A stretch of DNA of 64,000 nt from Albibacterium bauzanense (GCF_004339765.1 NZ_SMGO01000002.1:558001-622000), one strand, 5' to 3'; shown: positions 51,608 through 61,565, counted from the first letter of the stretch. Made by a program: numbers and translations. Notes: generated by a model from the sequence alone, not told the origin.

Positions 51608-52066
51608 ATGAGACATCAAAATACCGCTGTTAAATATGAGTTAGTTCCTATTGGCAAAGCTCTGTGGAACGCCAAATGTGTTCGTTGTCGTAAAGGGAAT
51701 ATGTTTAAGCCAGGCTTAATGAGTCAGACTATGTATAAAAGATGCCCTTATTGTGATTTGTTTTATGAAAGACATCCGGGCTATTTTTATGTATCCATGT
51801 TCGTTAGTTACGCCATGGCAGTAGCAGAGATAGTTACTTTTGGTGTTGCAACCTCGGTGCTTTCTGGCGGTTCTGAAAATGTATATCTTTATCTAGTAGT
51901 CATATTATCTGCTATTGTATTACTTTCTCCTTTCAATTATAGGTATTCAAGGGTGTTGCACATGTATTTTCTAGATCCTGGATTGAGATACGAGCCTGAA
52001 GTTGCAGAGAAAATCCATCAGGAAATGGTTTTGGCTATGCAAGAGAATATTGCTAATAAATTGTAA
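51608..52066 (+). CDS. DUF983 family zinc-ribbon membrane protein
   Basis: A 152-residue protein with an N-terminal zinc ribbon (CVRCRKGNMF ... CPYCDLFYERHPGYFY) followed by two membrane helices (MAVAEIVTFGVATSVLSGG; LYLVVILSAIVLLSPFNYRY). This is the DUF983 family. In this strain it lies in a copper-resistance neighbourhood: TonB receptor upstream, HMA-AraC regulator 9 bases downstream. Function unknown; the four cysteines might sense or bind metal. Confidence 0.88.
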   Translation: MRHQNTAVKYELVPIGKALWNAKCVRCRKGNMFKPGLMSQTMYKRCPYCDLFYERHPGYFYVSMFVSYAMAVAEIVTFGVATSVLSGGSENVYLYLVVILSAIVLLSPFNYRYSRVLHMYFLDPGLRYEPEVAEKIHQEMVLAMQENIANKL

Positions 52067-52075
52067 ATTGGATAA

Positions 52076-52663
52076 ATGCCAGAACTACATATAAAAAATA
52101 TGGTATGCGATCGATGCATATCAGTTGTTCGCCAAGGATTCAATGAATTAGGAATTCACCCTGAGGAAGTAGGCTTGGGAGTAGTAAAACTTAAGGAAGC
52201 TTTAGATGCTAAGACAAAATTGGTAGTTTCTGAAATGTTGATATCCCTGGGTTTCGAGTTATTGGATAGTGATAAATCACGCTTAATTGAGCGTTTGAAA
52301 AATAGCATTATCGCTAAGATCCATCATACAGATTATGTGGATGTCAAAGTAAACTGGTCAGTGCTTTTGTCAGAAGAATTAAAACAGGACTATAATTCTT
52401 TAAGTTCTTTATTCTCTTCAGTAGAAGGTATTACTCTTGAGCAATATATTATTCGTCAAAAAATTGAATGTGTAAAAGAACTCCTATTTTATGATGAACT
52501 TACTTTAAGTGAGATCTCTTATAAAGTAGGATATAGCAGTGTTCAACACCTCTCCAATCAGTTTAAAAAAATAACAGGCCAAACACCTACCCAGTTCAAA
52601 TCCACAAGAAACCTTGAAAATTCAAGGAAATCCTTAGATTCCATTAATAATAGTCGTTCTTAA
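52076..52663 (+). CDS. AraC-family regulator with N-terminal HMA-like metal domain
   Basis: A 195-residue regulator. Residues ~1-65 resemble the heavy-metal-associated fold, with a CxxC in KNMVCDRCISVVRQ. The C-terminal ~95 residues are a single AraC-type double helix-turn-helix (TLEQYIIRQKIECVKELLFY; LSEISYKVGYSSVQHLSNQF; GQTPTQFK). The combination suggests a regulator that binds Cu(I) or another soft metal through the CxxC and controls the adjacent copA. It starts 9 bases after the DUF983 gene. Confidence 0.87.
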   Translation: MPELHIKNMVCDRCISVVRQGFNELGIHPEEVGLGVVKLKEALDAKTKLVVSEMLISLGFELLDSDKSRLIERLKNSIIAKIHHTDYVDVKVNWSVLLSEELKQDYNSLSSLFSSVEGITLEQYIIRQKIECVKELLFYDELTLSEISYKVGYSSVQHLSNQFKKITGQTPTQFKSTRNLENSRKSLDSINNSRS

Positions 52664-52799
52664 GAGGCTGGTCTTATTGCCGACAGCTATTTTCTTTATG
52701 AAATTATATAAAAGAGAATGGGATTTATGTAAGTAGTCGCACTGCCTTATTGGTGACCTTTGTATAGACAAAATAAAAGGTACACTAAAGCAGTAGATA

Positions 52800-55031
52800 A
52801 TGGAAACAGAAGTTTTAAATAAGCCAATACGTAAAAGTTTTCCTGTTACAGGGATGAGTTGTGCTTCCTGTGCGGTGAGTATTGAGTCTAGCCTTAAATC
52901 CTCATCTGGAGTGATCGATGCAGGTGTTAATTTTGCCAATGAAAGTGCTTGGGCTGAAATAGATGAGGAAGTAACAAACCTTATCGATTTACAGAAAGTG
53001 ATTCAATCCATTGGTTTCGATCTAATAATTGATGCTGAAGATCCTTTACAGCAGCAAGAAGAAATACAACTAAAACATTATGAGCAAGTAAAGCAAAGAA
53101 CCATTTGGGCTTCAATTTTTGCATTCCCAGTATTTTTAATAGGAATGTTTTATATGGATCTGCCTTATGGTAACTGGATATCCATGGTTCTTACAGCGCC
53201 TGTTTTATTCTGGTTTGGAAGAAATTTCTTCATCAATGCATGGAAGCAGGCCAAACATGGAAAGGCAAATATGGATACTTTGGTAGCATTAAGTACCGGT
53301 ATTGCCTTTATCTTTAGTGTTTTTAATACCCTGTATCCTGAATTTTGGGAAAGTCGTGGATTAGAAGCTCATGTCTATTATGAAGCAGCAGCAGTAATCA
53401 TTGCCTTTATATCTTTAGGGAAGTTGCTGGAGGAAAAAGCGAAATCGAATACTTCTACCGCTATTAAAAAATTAATGGGCTTGCAACCTAAAACGGTTCG
53501 GATTGTGGTTGATGATGTAGAAGAGGAAATTCCGGTGTCTCAAGTTATACAAGGGGATGTTATTATCGTCAGACCAGGAGAAAAGATTCCGGTTGACGGA
53601 ACAGTGATTTCCGGATCGTCTTATATTGATGAAAGCATGATCAGTGGAGAACCAATTCCTGTCCTAAAGAAAAATAATGATGAAGTATTTGCAGGTACAG
53701 TAAATCAAAAAGGAAGCTTTCGATTTAAGGCTGAAAAGGTAGGAAGCGATACCTTGCTTTCACATATCATAAAAATGGTGCAAGAAGCCCAGGGAAGTAA
53801 GGCTCCTGTACAAAAACTGGTAGATAAGATTGCTGGAATCTTTGTCCCGATTGTTATTGGTATTGCCTTGCTTACTTTTTTAACCTGGATACTAATTGGC
53901 GGTGATAATGCATTTACCTATGCTTTGTTGACATCGGTTACTGTATTGGTAATTGCCTGTCCTTGCGCATTAGGCTTAGCTACACCAACTGCAATAATGG
54001 TTGGAATTGGAAAAGGTGCTGAGCATAATATTCTGATTAAGAATGCCGAAAGTTTAGAATTAGGATATAAAGTAAATGCCTTGATTTTAGATAAAACGGG
54101 TACAATCACTGAAGGAAAACCAAAGGTTACTGCCATGGAATGGGAAATAAAAGAGGATCTTGAAGTGTATAAACAAGTATTGTACAGTATGGAAATTCAA
54201 TCAGAACATCCCTTAGCTGAGGCAGTAGTGAATGAGTTAAAAGATCAGCAGGTTTCAGGTATAAGTTTTAACTCTTTTGAAAGTATTACAGCAAGAGGAG
54301 TTAAGGCAGAATATAATGGTATGTTTTACTATGTCGGCAATAAAAAGCTCATGGATGAGCATAATATTCAAATCAGTGAGAGTCTACTTGAGAAAACAAA
54401 TGCTTTTCAAAAACTGGCCAATACCGTTATTTATTTCTCTGATTCGAGAAGAGTAATCTCGGTTATTGCCATTGCCGATCAGGTAAAAGAAACTTCTGCT
54501 AAGGCTGTAAATCAATTGCAAAATATGGGAATTGAGGTCTATATGCTTACTGGCGATAATTTGCAGACTGCCGCAGCCGTTGCAGATGAAGTAGGCATAA
54601 AGCATTTTAGGGCGGAAGTTCTTCCTTCTGAAAAAGCAGATTTTGTTAAAGAATTACAAAGTAAAGGGAAGGTTGTAGCAATGGTGGGAGATGGAATTAA
54701 CGATTCGCAAGCTTTAGCCCAAGCAGATGTAAGTATTGCTATGGGAAAAGGGTCAGATATTGCAATGGATGTTGCTAAAATGACACTTATTACATCCGAT
54801 CTTCAATCCATTCCCAAAGCGTTGAACCTATCCAAGAAAACAGTTCGTACGATTCGTCAAAATCTATTCTGGGCTTTTATATACAATATAATAGGAATTC
54901 CTTTAGCAGCAGGTGTATTGTATGCCTATAATGGATTTTTGTTAGATCCTATGATCGCAGGTGCGGCAATGGCGTTGAGTTCTGTTTCTGTGGTTAGTAA
55001 TAGCTTACGATTAAAAACAGCAAAACTTTAA
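52800..55031 (+). CDS. copA: Copper-translocating P1B-type ATPase
   Basis: A 743-residue heavy-metal ATPase. There is one N-terminal HMA domain with [10 protein letters not shown], then eight membrane helices, the actuator motif MISGEPIPV, the intramembrane metal site CPC in [15 protein letters not shown], the phosphorylation site [12 protein letters not shown], the HP motif in [11 protein letters not shown], and [10 protein letters not shown]. The CPC together with a GMxCxxC domain is the Cu(I) exporter pattern. An HMA chaperone gene follows 39 bases later. Regulation by the upstream HMA-AraC protein is inferred. Confidence 0.94.
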   Translation: METEVLNKPIRKSFPVTGMSCASCAVSIESSLKSSSGVIDAGVNFANESAWAEIDEEVTNLIDLQKVIQSIGFDLIIDAEDPLQQQEEIQLKHYEQVKQRTIWASIFAFPVFLIGMFYMDLPYGNWISMVLTAPVLFWFGRNFFINAWKQAKHGKANMDTLVALSTGIAFIFSVFNTLYPEFWESRGLEAHVYYEAAAVIIAFISLGKLLEEKAKSNTSTAIKKLMGLQPKTVRIVVDDVEEEIPVSQVIQGDVIIVRPGEKIPVDGTVISGSSYIDESMISGEPIPVLKKNNDEVFAGTVNQKGSFRFKAEKVGSDTLLSHIIKMVQEAQGSKAPVQKLVDKIAGIFVPIVIGIALLTFLTWILIGGDNAFTYALLTSVTVLVIACPCALGLATPTAIMVGIGKGAEHNILIKNAESLELGYKVNALILDKTGTITEGKPKVTAMEWEIKEDLEVYKQVLYSMEIQSEHPLAEAVVNELKDQQVSGISFNSFESITARGVKAEYNGMFYYVGNKKLMDEHNIQISESLLEKTNAFQKLANTVIYFSDSRRVISVIAIADQVKETSAKAVNQLQNMGIEVYMLTGDNLQTAAAVADEVGIKHFRAEVLPSEKADFVKELQSKGKVVAMVGDGINDSQALAQADVSIAMGKGSDIAMDVAKMTLITSDLQSIPKALNLSKKTVRTIRQNLFWAFIYNIIGIPLAAGVLYAYNGFLLDPMIAGAAMALSSVSVVSNSLRLKTAKL

Positions 55032-55070
55032 AAATAAAACAACTGAATTTTTAAATATAATTTATAAAAA

Positions 55071-55277
55071 ATGGAAACATTAAAATTTAAAACAACTCTT
55101 AAATGTAGCGGATGTGTAACTAAGGTAACCTCCGGTTTGAATAAAATAGCAGGTGAAGGAAACTGGGGGGTGGATCTTGAAAATACACCTAAAGTTTTAA
55201 CTGTAACAGCTGCGGTTTCTGATAAGGAAATAAAGGCAGTATTAGAAGAAAACGGTTTTGAGGCAGAAAGGGTTTAA
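55071..55277 (+). CDS. HMA-domain copper chaperone
   Basis: A 68-residue single heavy-metal-associated domain (CopZ/Atx1-like fold). The metal-binding motif is KCSGCVTKVTSG, i.e. CSGC, and the fold ends with KAVLEENGFEAERV. The usual Met before the first Cys (MxCxxC) is replaced by Leu-Lys. It would bind Cu(I) and deliver it to the upstream ATPase. Last gene of the copper cluster, followed by a strong terminator. Confidence 0.9.
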   Translation: METLKFKTTLKCSGCVTKVTSGLNKIAGEGNWGVDLENTPKVLTVTAAVSDKEIKAVLEENGFEAERV

Positions 55278-55328
55278 CAGATTCATCTTAATTAGATTAG
55301 TTGGTTCTGGAATTAATATCCTTTAAAT

Positions 55329-55358
55329 AAAAACCCTTGCTTACACGCAAGGGTTTTT
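55329..55358 (+). terminator. Terminator of the copper cluster
   Basis: AAAAACCCTTGC / GCAAGGGTTTTT around a 6-nt loop. Confidence 0.88.
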
Positions 55359-55382
55359 CATATATTTATTGTTGATAACGAT

Positions 55383-56318
55383 ATGAGTACAATAAATTCC
55401 CATATAGAACAATATATAGAAGGCTTCGATAGTGAGAAGAAAAACATTTTAGAAAAACTATTGCTTATTATCAGAAATGTAGTGCCACCGGAGACTGAAG
55501 AGACCTTCAGCTACCAAATGCCGACATTTCGCTACAATGGTAATTTGATACACTTTGCAGCATTCAAAAACCACATAGGTCTTTATCCCGGGCCTGATGC
55601 TATACAGCATTTTGCCTCAGAGCTACAAACCTATAAAACAAGTAAGGGAGCGATTCAAATTCCTCTTGATAAACCTTTGCCTCAAAAATTGATAGAGAGC
55701 ATTGTATTGTATAATGTAGAAAAGCTAAGAGATAAGAAAGCTCCGAGATGGGATAGCTATCGTGAACAATGGGTTTCGGCCGAAGAAATCATGAATCAAA
55801 TTATTGTACAGACGCCTTTAAAGAAAGAATTTAAGTGGGGTACAGATATTTATACATTCCAGGGGAAAAATATAGTTGGCTGGGGTGGATTCAAATCATT
55901 CTTCTCCATTTGGTTTTACAATGGCGTATTTTTAGAAGACAAAGAAAAAGTGTTGGTTAGTGCATCAGAAGGAAAAACCAAGTCTCTCCGGCAATGGCGT
56001 TTTACTGATGTCAAAAAAATGGACGAGAAGAAAATACTGGCCTATATTCAAGAATCTATTCAAACAATTATTGACGGTAAAATCCTTCAACCACAAAAAA
56101 GTAAGCCCGTAAAACCTGAAGGAGTTTTAAAACTAGCATTACAAAACGACAAGGTATTCCAATCTTCTTTTGAGTCGCTTACAGCGGGAAGAAAAAAGGA
56201 ATATATAGAATATATAAACGAAGCCAAACAAGAAACAACCAAGCAAAAGAGACTGGAAAAAATAATTCCTCTCATTATGCAAGGAAAAGGTTTGCACGAT
56301 CAGTATAAAAACAAATAG
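55383..56318 (+). CDS. Fused YdhG-like and YdeI-like protein (two DUF1801 domains plus OmdA-like tail)
   Basis: A 311-residue cytoplasmic protein with three parts. Residues ~1-115 are a DUF1801 (frataxin-like) domain of the YdhG kind (PPETEETFSYQMPTFRYNGN, FAAFKNHIGLYPGPDAI). Residues ~135-235 are a second, more distant DUF1801 (LKKEFKWGTDIYTFQGKN). Residues ~245-311 are a YdeI/OmdA C-terminal tail (AGRKKEYIEYINEAKQETTK). YdeI-type proteins usually have one DUF1801 plus the tail; the extra N-terminal copy makes this a fusion. OmdA-like proteins have been linked to bacteriocin protection; the function here is open. Confidence 0.85.
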   Translation: MSTINSHIEQYIEGFDSEKKNILEKLLLIIRNVVPPETEETFSYQMPTFRYNGNLIHFAAFKNHIGLYPGPDAIQHFASELQTYKTSKGAIQIPLDKPLPQKLIESIVLYNVEKLRDKKAPRWDSYREQWVSAEEIMNQIIVQTPLKKEFKWGTDIYTFQGKNIVGWGGFKSFFSIWFYNGVFLEDKEKVLVSASEGKTKSLRQWRFTDVKKMDEKKILAYIQESIQTIIDGKILQPQKSKPVKPEGVLKLALQNDKVFQSSFESLTAGRKKEYIEYINEAKQETTKQKRLEKIIPLIMQGKGLHDQYKNK

Positions 56319-56333
56319 CAGATAATCAAGATG

Positions 56334-57614
56334 TTAATTACCTATACTGGCAGTTTCTTTAATGGTATTCATGCTTTGAGCAAGGTTAATTAAAGGATCA
56401 GAAACACTTACTTTCTTTGCGTCCAATGGCGCATATAGTTCCAGACTAGACTTCAGTAAGGAGTCTTTTGCGAGGTAAGCAATTTCGTCCGGGTTCATGG
56501 CCGACCGATAGAATAGCCAGTTTTTATAAGCTACTTTTTTAGGAATGTCTGCTCCTCCAATGTTAATACCAGTAGTTATAAGTCTTTCATCCAACGTTCC
56601 TTGTAGTGTGCTGCCACTGTAAAGCATGGTAACTCCTTTAGCATAATAATGCGTGATAGTAACCTGATGCCACTTATTGTCATTAACTTTTGTAGTTCCG
56701 GCGATGTTGCCCGATTTAGCCGATGAATATACAAGCTGTCCGTTCTCGTTGATGGATATTGTTCCTTTTCCTGCCACATCATTAATCTCTAATAAAGTTC
56801 CCGGATTACTTGCTTTAAAGCTGATAGACGTTGTAAACGGATGAACAATGTTTTCAGGAGTAAATGCTATGTACTTACCCTGCGATTTGTTTTTAGAAAA
56901 CTTAATAGATGATCCTTTTACTTTTTCAGGCATAGGTTTTTTACTTTCCAACGCATCAAATAATGAAGGCACAATTGTATAAGACATCTCTTCATGGCCT
57001 TCATCATTTGGATGTGCAGCATCAGACCAGAACCCATCCATCCAATGGCCAGAAAGATCATCTACTGCACCCAGTAAGTTAATACTTGGAACATCCCATT
57101 GGTGAATTAACAGGTTCATCTTTTTTATAAAACTGTAATCCTTTTCATTGTAATCATTTCTAGTATAGCTATTGGTAATAATGGGAGTATAACCATCGGA
57201 TCTTGCTTTATTGATCAGAATCTTCATGTTCTTCTCAAACTGATCAAACATCGGTTGCCCTTGTTCATGAATACCTTCGTTACCCAAGGCCAATGCAAAA
57301 ATGACGTATTTGCCTTTTTGAGGCAGGAAGTCTTTTTCATATCTATTCAATACCCTTACTGTATTATCCCCTCCGATACTAATGTTGGCTGTTTCCCAAA
57401 CAATTCCACTTGTAGAGACCCGGTTCTTAAGAATATCTGAAAATAGGCTGGTATAACCTTTTAGGTTAGTTGCTCCTTGTCCGTATGGAACAGAAGAACC
57501 AAAATAGACAATCTTTAAGTGATTGCTATTCTGTGGTGTTTGACTTTTTGCACTAAACGAAAGGAGAATTGTTAAAGCGAGAATTAACGCTTTTTTAAAA
57601 TAGCTATATTGCAT
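56334..57614 (-). CDS. Secreted SGNH/GDSL hydrolase with C-terminal LamG-like domain
   Basis: A 426-residue exported protein with signal peptide (ALILALTILLSFSAKSQ). Residues ~30-215 form an SGNH esterase domain: block I IVYFGSSVPYGQGA (nucleophile Ser), block II Gly in GGDNTV, the block III Asn in LGNEG, and the Asp/His pair in DAAHPNDEGH. Residues ~250-390 resemble a laminin-G/concanavalin-like fold (TTSISFKASNPGTLLEINDV, NDNKWHQVTITHYY) likely to bind carbohydrate. It lies 24 bases after the carboxylesterase gene, so the two form an operon. A deacetylase of plant or microbial polysaccharides is plausible. Confidence 0.82.
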   Translation of the reverse strand: MQYSYFKKALILALTILLSFSAKSQTPQNSNHLKIVYFGSSVPYGQGATNLKGYTSLFSDILKNRVSTSGIVWETANISIGGDNTVRVLNRYEKDFLPQKGKYVIFALALGNEGIHEQGQPMFDQFEKNMKILINKARSDGYTPIITNSYTRNDYNEKDYSFIKKMNLLIHQWDVPSINLLGAVDDLSGHWMDGFWSDAAHPNDEGHEEMSYTIVPSLFDALESKKPMPEKVKGSSIKFSKNKSQGKYIAFTPENIVHPFTTSISFKASNPGTLLEINDVAGKGTISINENGQLVYSSAKSGNIAGTTKVNDNKWHQVTITHYYAKGVTMLYSGSTLQGTLDERLITTGINIGGADIPKKVAYKNWLFYRSAMNPDEIAYLAKDSLLKSSLELYAPLDAKKVSVSDPLINLAQSMNTIKETASIGN

Positions 57615-57638
57615 CTGTTGGTATTTTTATTTGTGAAT

Positions 57639-59198
57639 TTAGTCCTTTTCCGTCCTCGACAAAAGGAAGTTCAGGCCACCTTTACCTGGAAGTACCCCAG
57701 CCATCGAATGTTCATTAAAGATCATAACGATACCGTCATTTGGTTTATAAACTGGCCAGAGAGGAAGCCCTTCGCTATTTGGATTACCTGTTTTAGCAAA
57801 GTTTGCCCAATAGGAAGACATTAATTCAGCTAATTCATGATCTGCTGGTTGTAATGGCCGGTTTAAGAACTTAAGAGTATTTAATACATAGGGAACTTCT
57901 GCAGTATGAAAAGCTCCGTATTTTTCAAACTCAGGAGTAGCAGGAACTTTTCTTCCAAAGTAATAAAGATAGATTGGATTCTTAGCTTGAGCGCTTTGCA
58001 CAGCACCCCATTTATAACCTGATAAAGCAAAGGTTTGATCGCGGCTGATTTTAACGTTTGAAGCACCAGCTTCTGCATCTGTATTAGCCGGATAGTGTTT
58101 TAAAAATTCAGCTGCATCAGCACCATATTGATCTTGAGCACGCTTAATAAAATCTTCTTTCTTTTGCACTGCAGATGAGAATGAATCATCTGCGTTCCAC
58201 CCAGTTATAACAGGAACCTGGTTTTGCTTCCCTTCAGCAAATATTTGTGAGACAGGTTGTGACAGCACGTAGCCATCAATAATTACCGAAAAGCGGCCTT
58301 GCAGTTTTTGTACAGCTTCTGCTGGCATCTCGCGTAATTGTTTCAGGGTAAGTGAGTTTGCCTCTGCTAATTTCTGACCTTGTTCTTCAGCACCTTTCAA
58401 TGTAGTTGAATTGCTTAATAAAAAAGATCCGCTTTCTGAGATAGCTTTGGCAAATAAACCCTTCGCTAAAGGTGATGCAACCAAAGCGTTAACACTCATA
58501 GAACCTGCCGATTGGCCAGCAATAGTTACATTATCAGGGTCGCCTCCAAAGGCTTGAATATTTTGTTTTATCCATTTTAAAGCAGCTATTTGATCTAGTA
58601 AACCGTAATTTCCTGAGGCATGATTTGGAGATTCTTTTGTTAAGTCAGGATGAGCCAGAAATCCAAGAATTCCTACACGGTAGTTGATGGAAACAAAGAT
58701 TACATCTTTCTTAGCCATCGCTTCTCCATCGTAGATTGGCACTCCGCTACCGCCGCTTGAGAAGCCACCACCATATATCCAAACCAAAACCGGTCGCTTA
58801 TCCTGCTTGGTTTTTGCGTTAGTCCACACATTCAGGTACAAGCAATCTTCATCTATCGGTGTTTCAGGAATTAAAAATTCCGAAGTATAAACACCAAAAG
58901 GAACTGGTTTGCCCTGTATTGGGCTTGCTCCAAATTTATCTGCTACCCGAACACCTTGCCAGGATTTTGCAGGTTGCGGAGCCTTCCATCGAAGATTACC
59001 AATAGGCGCTGCTGCATAAGGAATTCCCTTAAAAGACAGAACATCTCCGCCTGTATTTTTTACGCCTGAAACTAAACCTGACGTTGTTTGAACGACATTC
59101 AGTCCATCTTGTTTAAATTTTATCAAAGTAAATGCAGAACTGAAAATGATGATACTTAAAACAACAATTTTAAGTCCGATTGTTTTGTGTGGCTTCAT
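57639..59198 (-). CDS. Secreted type-B carboxylesterase (GQSAG variant)
   Basis: A 519-residue carboxylesterase related to the one at 16853. Signal/anchor sequence IGLKIVVLSIIIFSSAFTLI. The nucleophile elbow reads GQSAGS after FGGDPDNVTIA, with Gln instead of the usual Glu or Asp. The oxyanion loop is WIYGGGFSSGGSG, and the catalytic-His candidate is in AFHTAEVPYVL. First gene of an operon with the SGNH hydrolase; a 7-3-7 palindrome lies in the divergent promoter region. Substrate unknown. Confidence 0.9.
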   Translation of the reverse strand: MKPHKTIGLKIVVLSIIIFSSAFTLIKFKQDGLNVVQTTSGLVSGVKNTGGDVLSFKGIPYAAAPIGNLRWKAPQPAKSWQGVRVADKFGASPIQGKPVPFGVYTSEFLIPETPIDEDCLYLNVWTNAKTKQDKRPVLVWIYGGGFSSGGSGVPIYDGEAMAKKDVIFVSINYRVGILGFLAHPDLTKESPNHASGNYGLLDQIAALKWIKQNIQAFGGDPDNVTIAGQSAGSMSVNALVASPLAKGLFAKAISESGSFLLSNSTTLKGAEEQGQKLAEANSLTLKQLREMPAEAVQKLQGRFSVIIDGYVLSQPVSQIFAEGKQNQVPVITGWNADDSFSSAVQKKEDFIKRAQDQYGADAAEFLKHYPANTDAEAGASNVKISRDQTFALSGYKWGAVQSAQAKNPIYLYYFGRKVPATPEFEKYGAFHTAEVPYVLNTLKFLNRPLQPADHELAELMSSYWANFAKTGNPNSEGLPLWPVYKPNDGIVMIFNEHSMAGVLPGKGGLNFLLSRTEKD

Positions 59199-59260
59199 AG
59201 AGATTAATTTGGCAGCTAAAATTACTGATTATTTATGAAACGAATTGCAGGTTAGAGACT

Positions 59261-59277
59261 AAGCTTAACCTAAGCTT
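59261..59277. promoter_or_regulatory. Palindrome between the esterase operon and the LpxH-like gene
   Basis: AAGCTTA-ACC-TAAGCTT, perfect 7-bp arms with a 3-base spacer, 63 bases before the esterase start and 66 before the LpxH-like start. A candidate operator by geometry. Confidence 0.5.
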
Positions 59278-59342
59278 GATAATTATTTAATATATGTGGC
59301 AACTAATCTATCGACCTTTGTATTGTTATTTAGGATACATAC

Positions 59343-60182
59343 ATGCCAAAAAGGGAAATAGATTTAGTTGTAATCTCCGACGTTCACTTGGGTACTTATG
59401 GTTGTCACGCCAAAGAGTTAATTCGCTATCTAAAAAGCATTCGGCCAAAAAAACTTATTCTTAATGGTGACATTATCGATATCTGGCAATTTAGTAAATC
59501 GTATTGGCCCGATTCTCATATGAAGGTTTTACGAAGGATTATGAAGATGGCATCGGATGGTACTGCGGTTTATTATATTACAGGGAATCACGATGAAATG
59601 CTACGCAAATTCGTAGATCTTAAGATGGGTAATTTTCGACTGGTAAACAAACTGATTCTGAACTTGGGAGGTAATAAAGCATGGTTTTTTCATGGAGATA
59701 TTTTCGATGTCACCATGCAGAATTCGAAGTGGCTTGCCAAATTAGGTGCTATAGGTTACGATTCCCTGATTCTGCTTAATAGCTTTGTTAATTGGTGTCT
59801 TACCACCATCGGCAAAGAAAAAATGAGCTTTTCGCAACGTATTAAAAAGCAGTTTAAAAATGCTGTAAAATTTATTAATGATTTTGAAAATACAGCTGCT
59901 GACCTGGCTATCGACAAGGGATATAAGTATGTAGTTTGTGGTCATATTCATCAGCCGGAGATAAGGGAAATTAAATCAGATAATGGCACTGTTCTTTATC
60001 TGAATTCTGGCGACTGGGTAGAAAGCCTTACTGCCCTGGAGTATCATAAAGGACAGTGGGATATTTTCAAATACAAACCTGAAGACTTTATAAATCATTC
60101 TTCTGATAGTGATGATATTTTAGACAACCAGGATCTGAATTCTCTTCTTGATATCAAATCTTTATTGAGCCAAATAAGCTAA
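59343..60182 (+). CDS. UDP-2,3-diacylglucosamine diphosphatase-like metallophosphoesterase
   Basis: A 279-residue metallophosphoesterase of the LpxH-like group used by Bacteroidota. Motifs in order: VVISDVHLGTYGCHAKELI, LNGDIIDIWQF, ITGNHDEMLRKF, WFFHGDIFD and VVCGHIHQPEIR. It would remove UMP from UDP-2,3-diacylglucosamine to give lipid X in lipid A synthesis. The homologues are longer than E. coli LpxH (240 residues), as here. Monocistronic. The reaction is assigned by family resemblance only. Confidence 0.83.
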   Translation: MPKREIDLVVISDVHLGTYGCHAKELIRYLKSIRPKKLILNGDIIDIWQFSKSYWPDSHMKVLRRIMKMASDGTAVYYITGNHDEMLRKFVDLKMGNFRLVNKLILNLGGNKAWFFHGDIFDVTMQNSKWLAKLGAIGYDSLILLNSFVNWCLTTIGKEKMSFSQRIKKQFKNAVKFINDFENTAADLAIDKGYKYVVCGHIHQPEIREIKSDNGTVLYLNSGDWVESLTALEYHKGQWDIFKYKPEDFINHSSDSDDILDNQDLNSLLDIKSLLSQIS

Positions 60183-60197
60183 TTTGATCTTTTAGGA

Positions 60198-60233
60198 TAA
60201 AAAAAGCCGCTCAGGAATGAGCGGCTAAAAAAA
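60198..60233 (-). terminator. Terminator of glyA
   Basis: On the minus strand AGCCGCTCA-TTCC-TGAGCGGCT is followed by TTTTTTT, 40 bases after the glyA stop. On the plus strand the hairpin is followed by A, so it serves glyA rather than the LpxH-like gene. Confidence 0.85.
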
Positions 60234-60265
60234 TTAGTGTATGTTATTTGTATAACCTGAAGTTA

Positions 60266-61537
60266 TTATTTGTATAACGGAAAGCGTTCCATTAAGTCGT
60301 TTACTTCATCGTGGATTTCAGCTAATTTCTCCTCATTTTCAGGATTCATTAAAGCCTGGTCGATTAGGTTAACGATGGTTTGCATTTCTTTTTCTTTCAA
60401 TCCGCGAGTGGTTACTGCAGCAGTACCTACACGAATTCCAGATGTTGTAAATGGTGATTTATCATCGAAAGGAACCATGTTTTTGTTAACTGTAATTCCA
60501 GCTTCTCCAAGAACTCTTTCAGCAACTTTTCCGTTGATGTTTTTATTGCGAAGGTCGATCAGCATTAAGTGATTGTCGGTTCCTCCGGAAATGATGTTAT
60601 ATCCTTTATCAGTAAATGCTTTTGCCATAGCTTGAGCATTGGTTTTAACTTGCAGGATATATTCCATGTATTCGTCGCTTAAAGCTTCTGCGAAGGCAAT
60701 TGCTTTTGCAGCGATGGTATGCTCTAACGGGCCACCTTGTATTCCTGGAAAAACAGCCATGTCTAATAGAGATGACATCATGCGTATTTCTCCTTTTGGA
60801 GTTTTTATTCCGAATGGATTTTCAAAGTCTTTTCCTAATAAAATCAATCCACCTCTTGGTCCGCGAAGGGTTTTATGAGTAGTAGTAGTTACGATATGGC
60901 AATGTGGAAGCGGATCTTTCAATAAACCACGGGCAATCATTCCGGCAGGGTGTGAAATGTCAGCCAATACCAAAGCGCCAATTTTGTCAGCTACTTTACG
61001 GATGAATTCATAATCCCAATCTCTTGAATAAGCTGATGCACCGCAGATAATCAATTTAGGTTTCTCGCGTAATGCAACTTTTTCTAATTCTTCGTATTCG
61101 ATCAGCCCGGTATCTTTATTAACACCGTAGAAATACGGGTCGTATAATTTACCTGATGAGTTTACAGAAGAACCATGGGTTAAGTGCCCCCCGTGTGATA
61201 GGTCGAATCCTAATATTTTATCGCCTGGTTTTAAAACAGCTAAGAAAACAGCTGCATTTGCCTGTGCTCCCGAGTGCGGTTGTACGTTTGCCCATTCTGC
61301 ATTGAATAGTTGCTTAGCACGCTCTATTGCAATGGTTTCAATCTCATCTACAATTTCGCAACCACCATAATAGCGTTTCCCCGGAAGTCCTTCTGCATAT
61401 TTATTCGTCAATACAGAGCCAGCAGCTTCCATAACTTGCTTGCTCACAAAGTTTTCGGAAGCAATAAGTTCTAAGCCTTCCTCTTGGCGGTCTAATTCTT
61501 CCTCAATTAGATCAAATATTAAGGTATCTCTTTTCAT
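60266..61537 (-). CDS. glyA: Serine hydroxymethyltransferase
   Basis: A PLP enzyme of 423 residues that interconverts serine and glycine with tetrahydrofolate, feeding one-carbon metabolism. The PLP lysine lies in [20 protein letters not shown]. Other signatures are [20 protein letters not shown] near the start and [20 protein letters not shown] terminator follows. A TAnnTTTG element precedes it by about 30 bases. Confidence 0.97.
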   Translation of the reverse strand: MKRDTLIFDLIEEELDRQEEGLELIASENFVSKQVMEAAGSVLTNKYAEGLPGKRYYGGCEIVDEIETIAIERAKQLFNAEWANVQPHSGAQANAAVFLAVLKPGDKILGFDLSHGGHLTHGSSVNSSGKLYDPYFYGVNKDTGLIEYEELEKVALREKPKLIICGASAYSRDWDYEFIRKVADKIGALVLADISHPAGMIARGLLKDPLPHCHIVTTTTHKTLRGPRGGLILLGKDFENPFGIKTPKGEIRMMSSLLDMAVFPGIQGGPLEHTIAAKAIAFAEALSDEYMEYILQVKTNAQAMAKAFTDKGYNIISGGTDNHLMLIDLRNKNINGKVAERVLGEAGITVNKNMVPFDDKSPFTTSGIRVGTAAVTTRGLKEKEMQTIVNLIDQALMNPENEEKLAEIHDEVNDLMERFPLYK

Positions 61538-61565
61538 GTTTTTTTAATGTCATTCGGATAAACGG

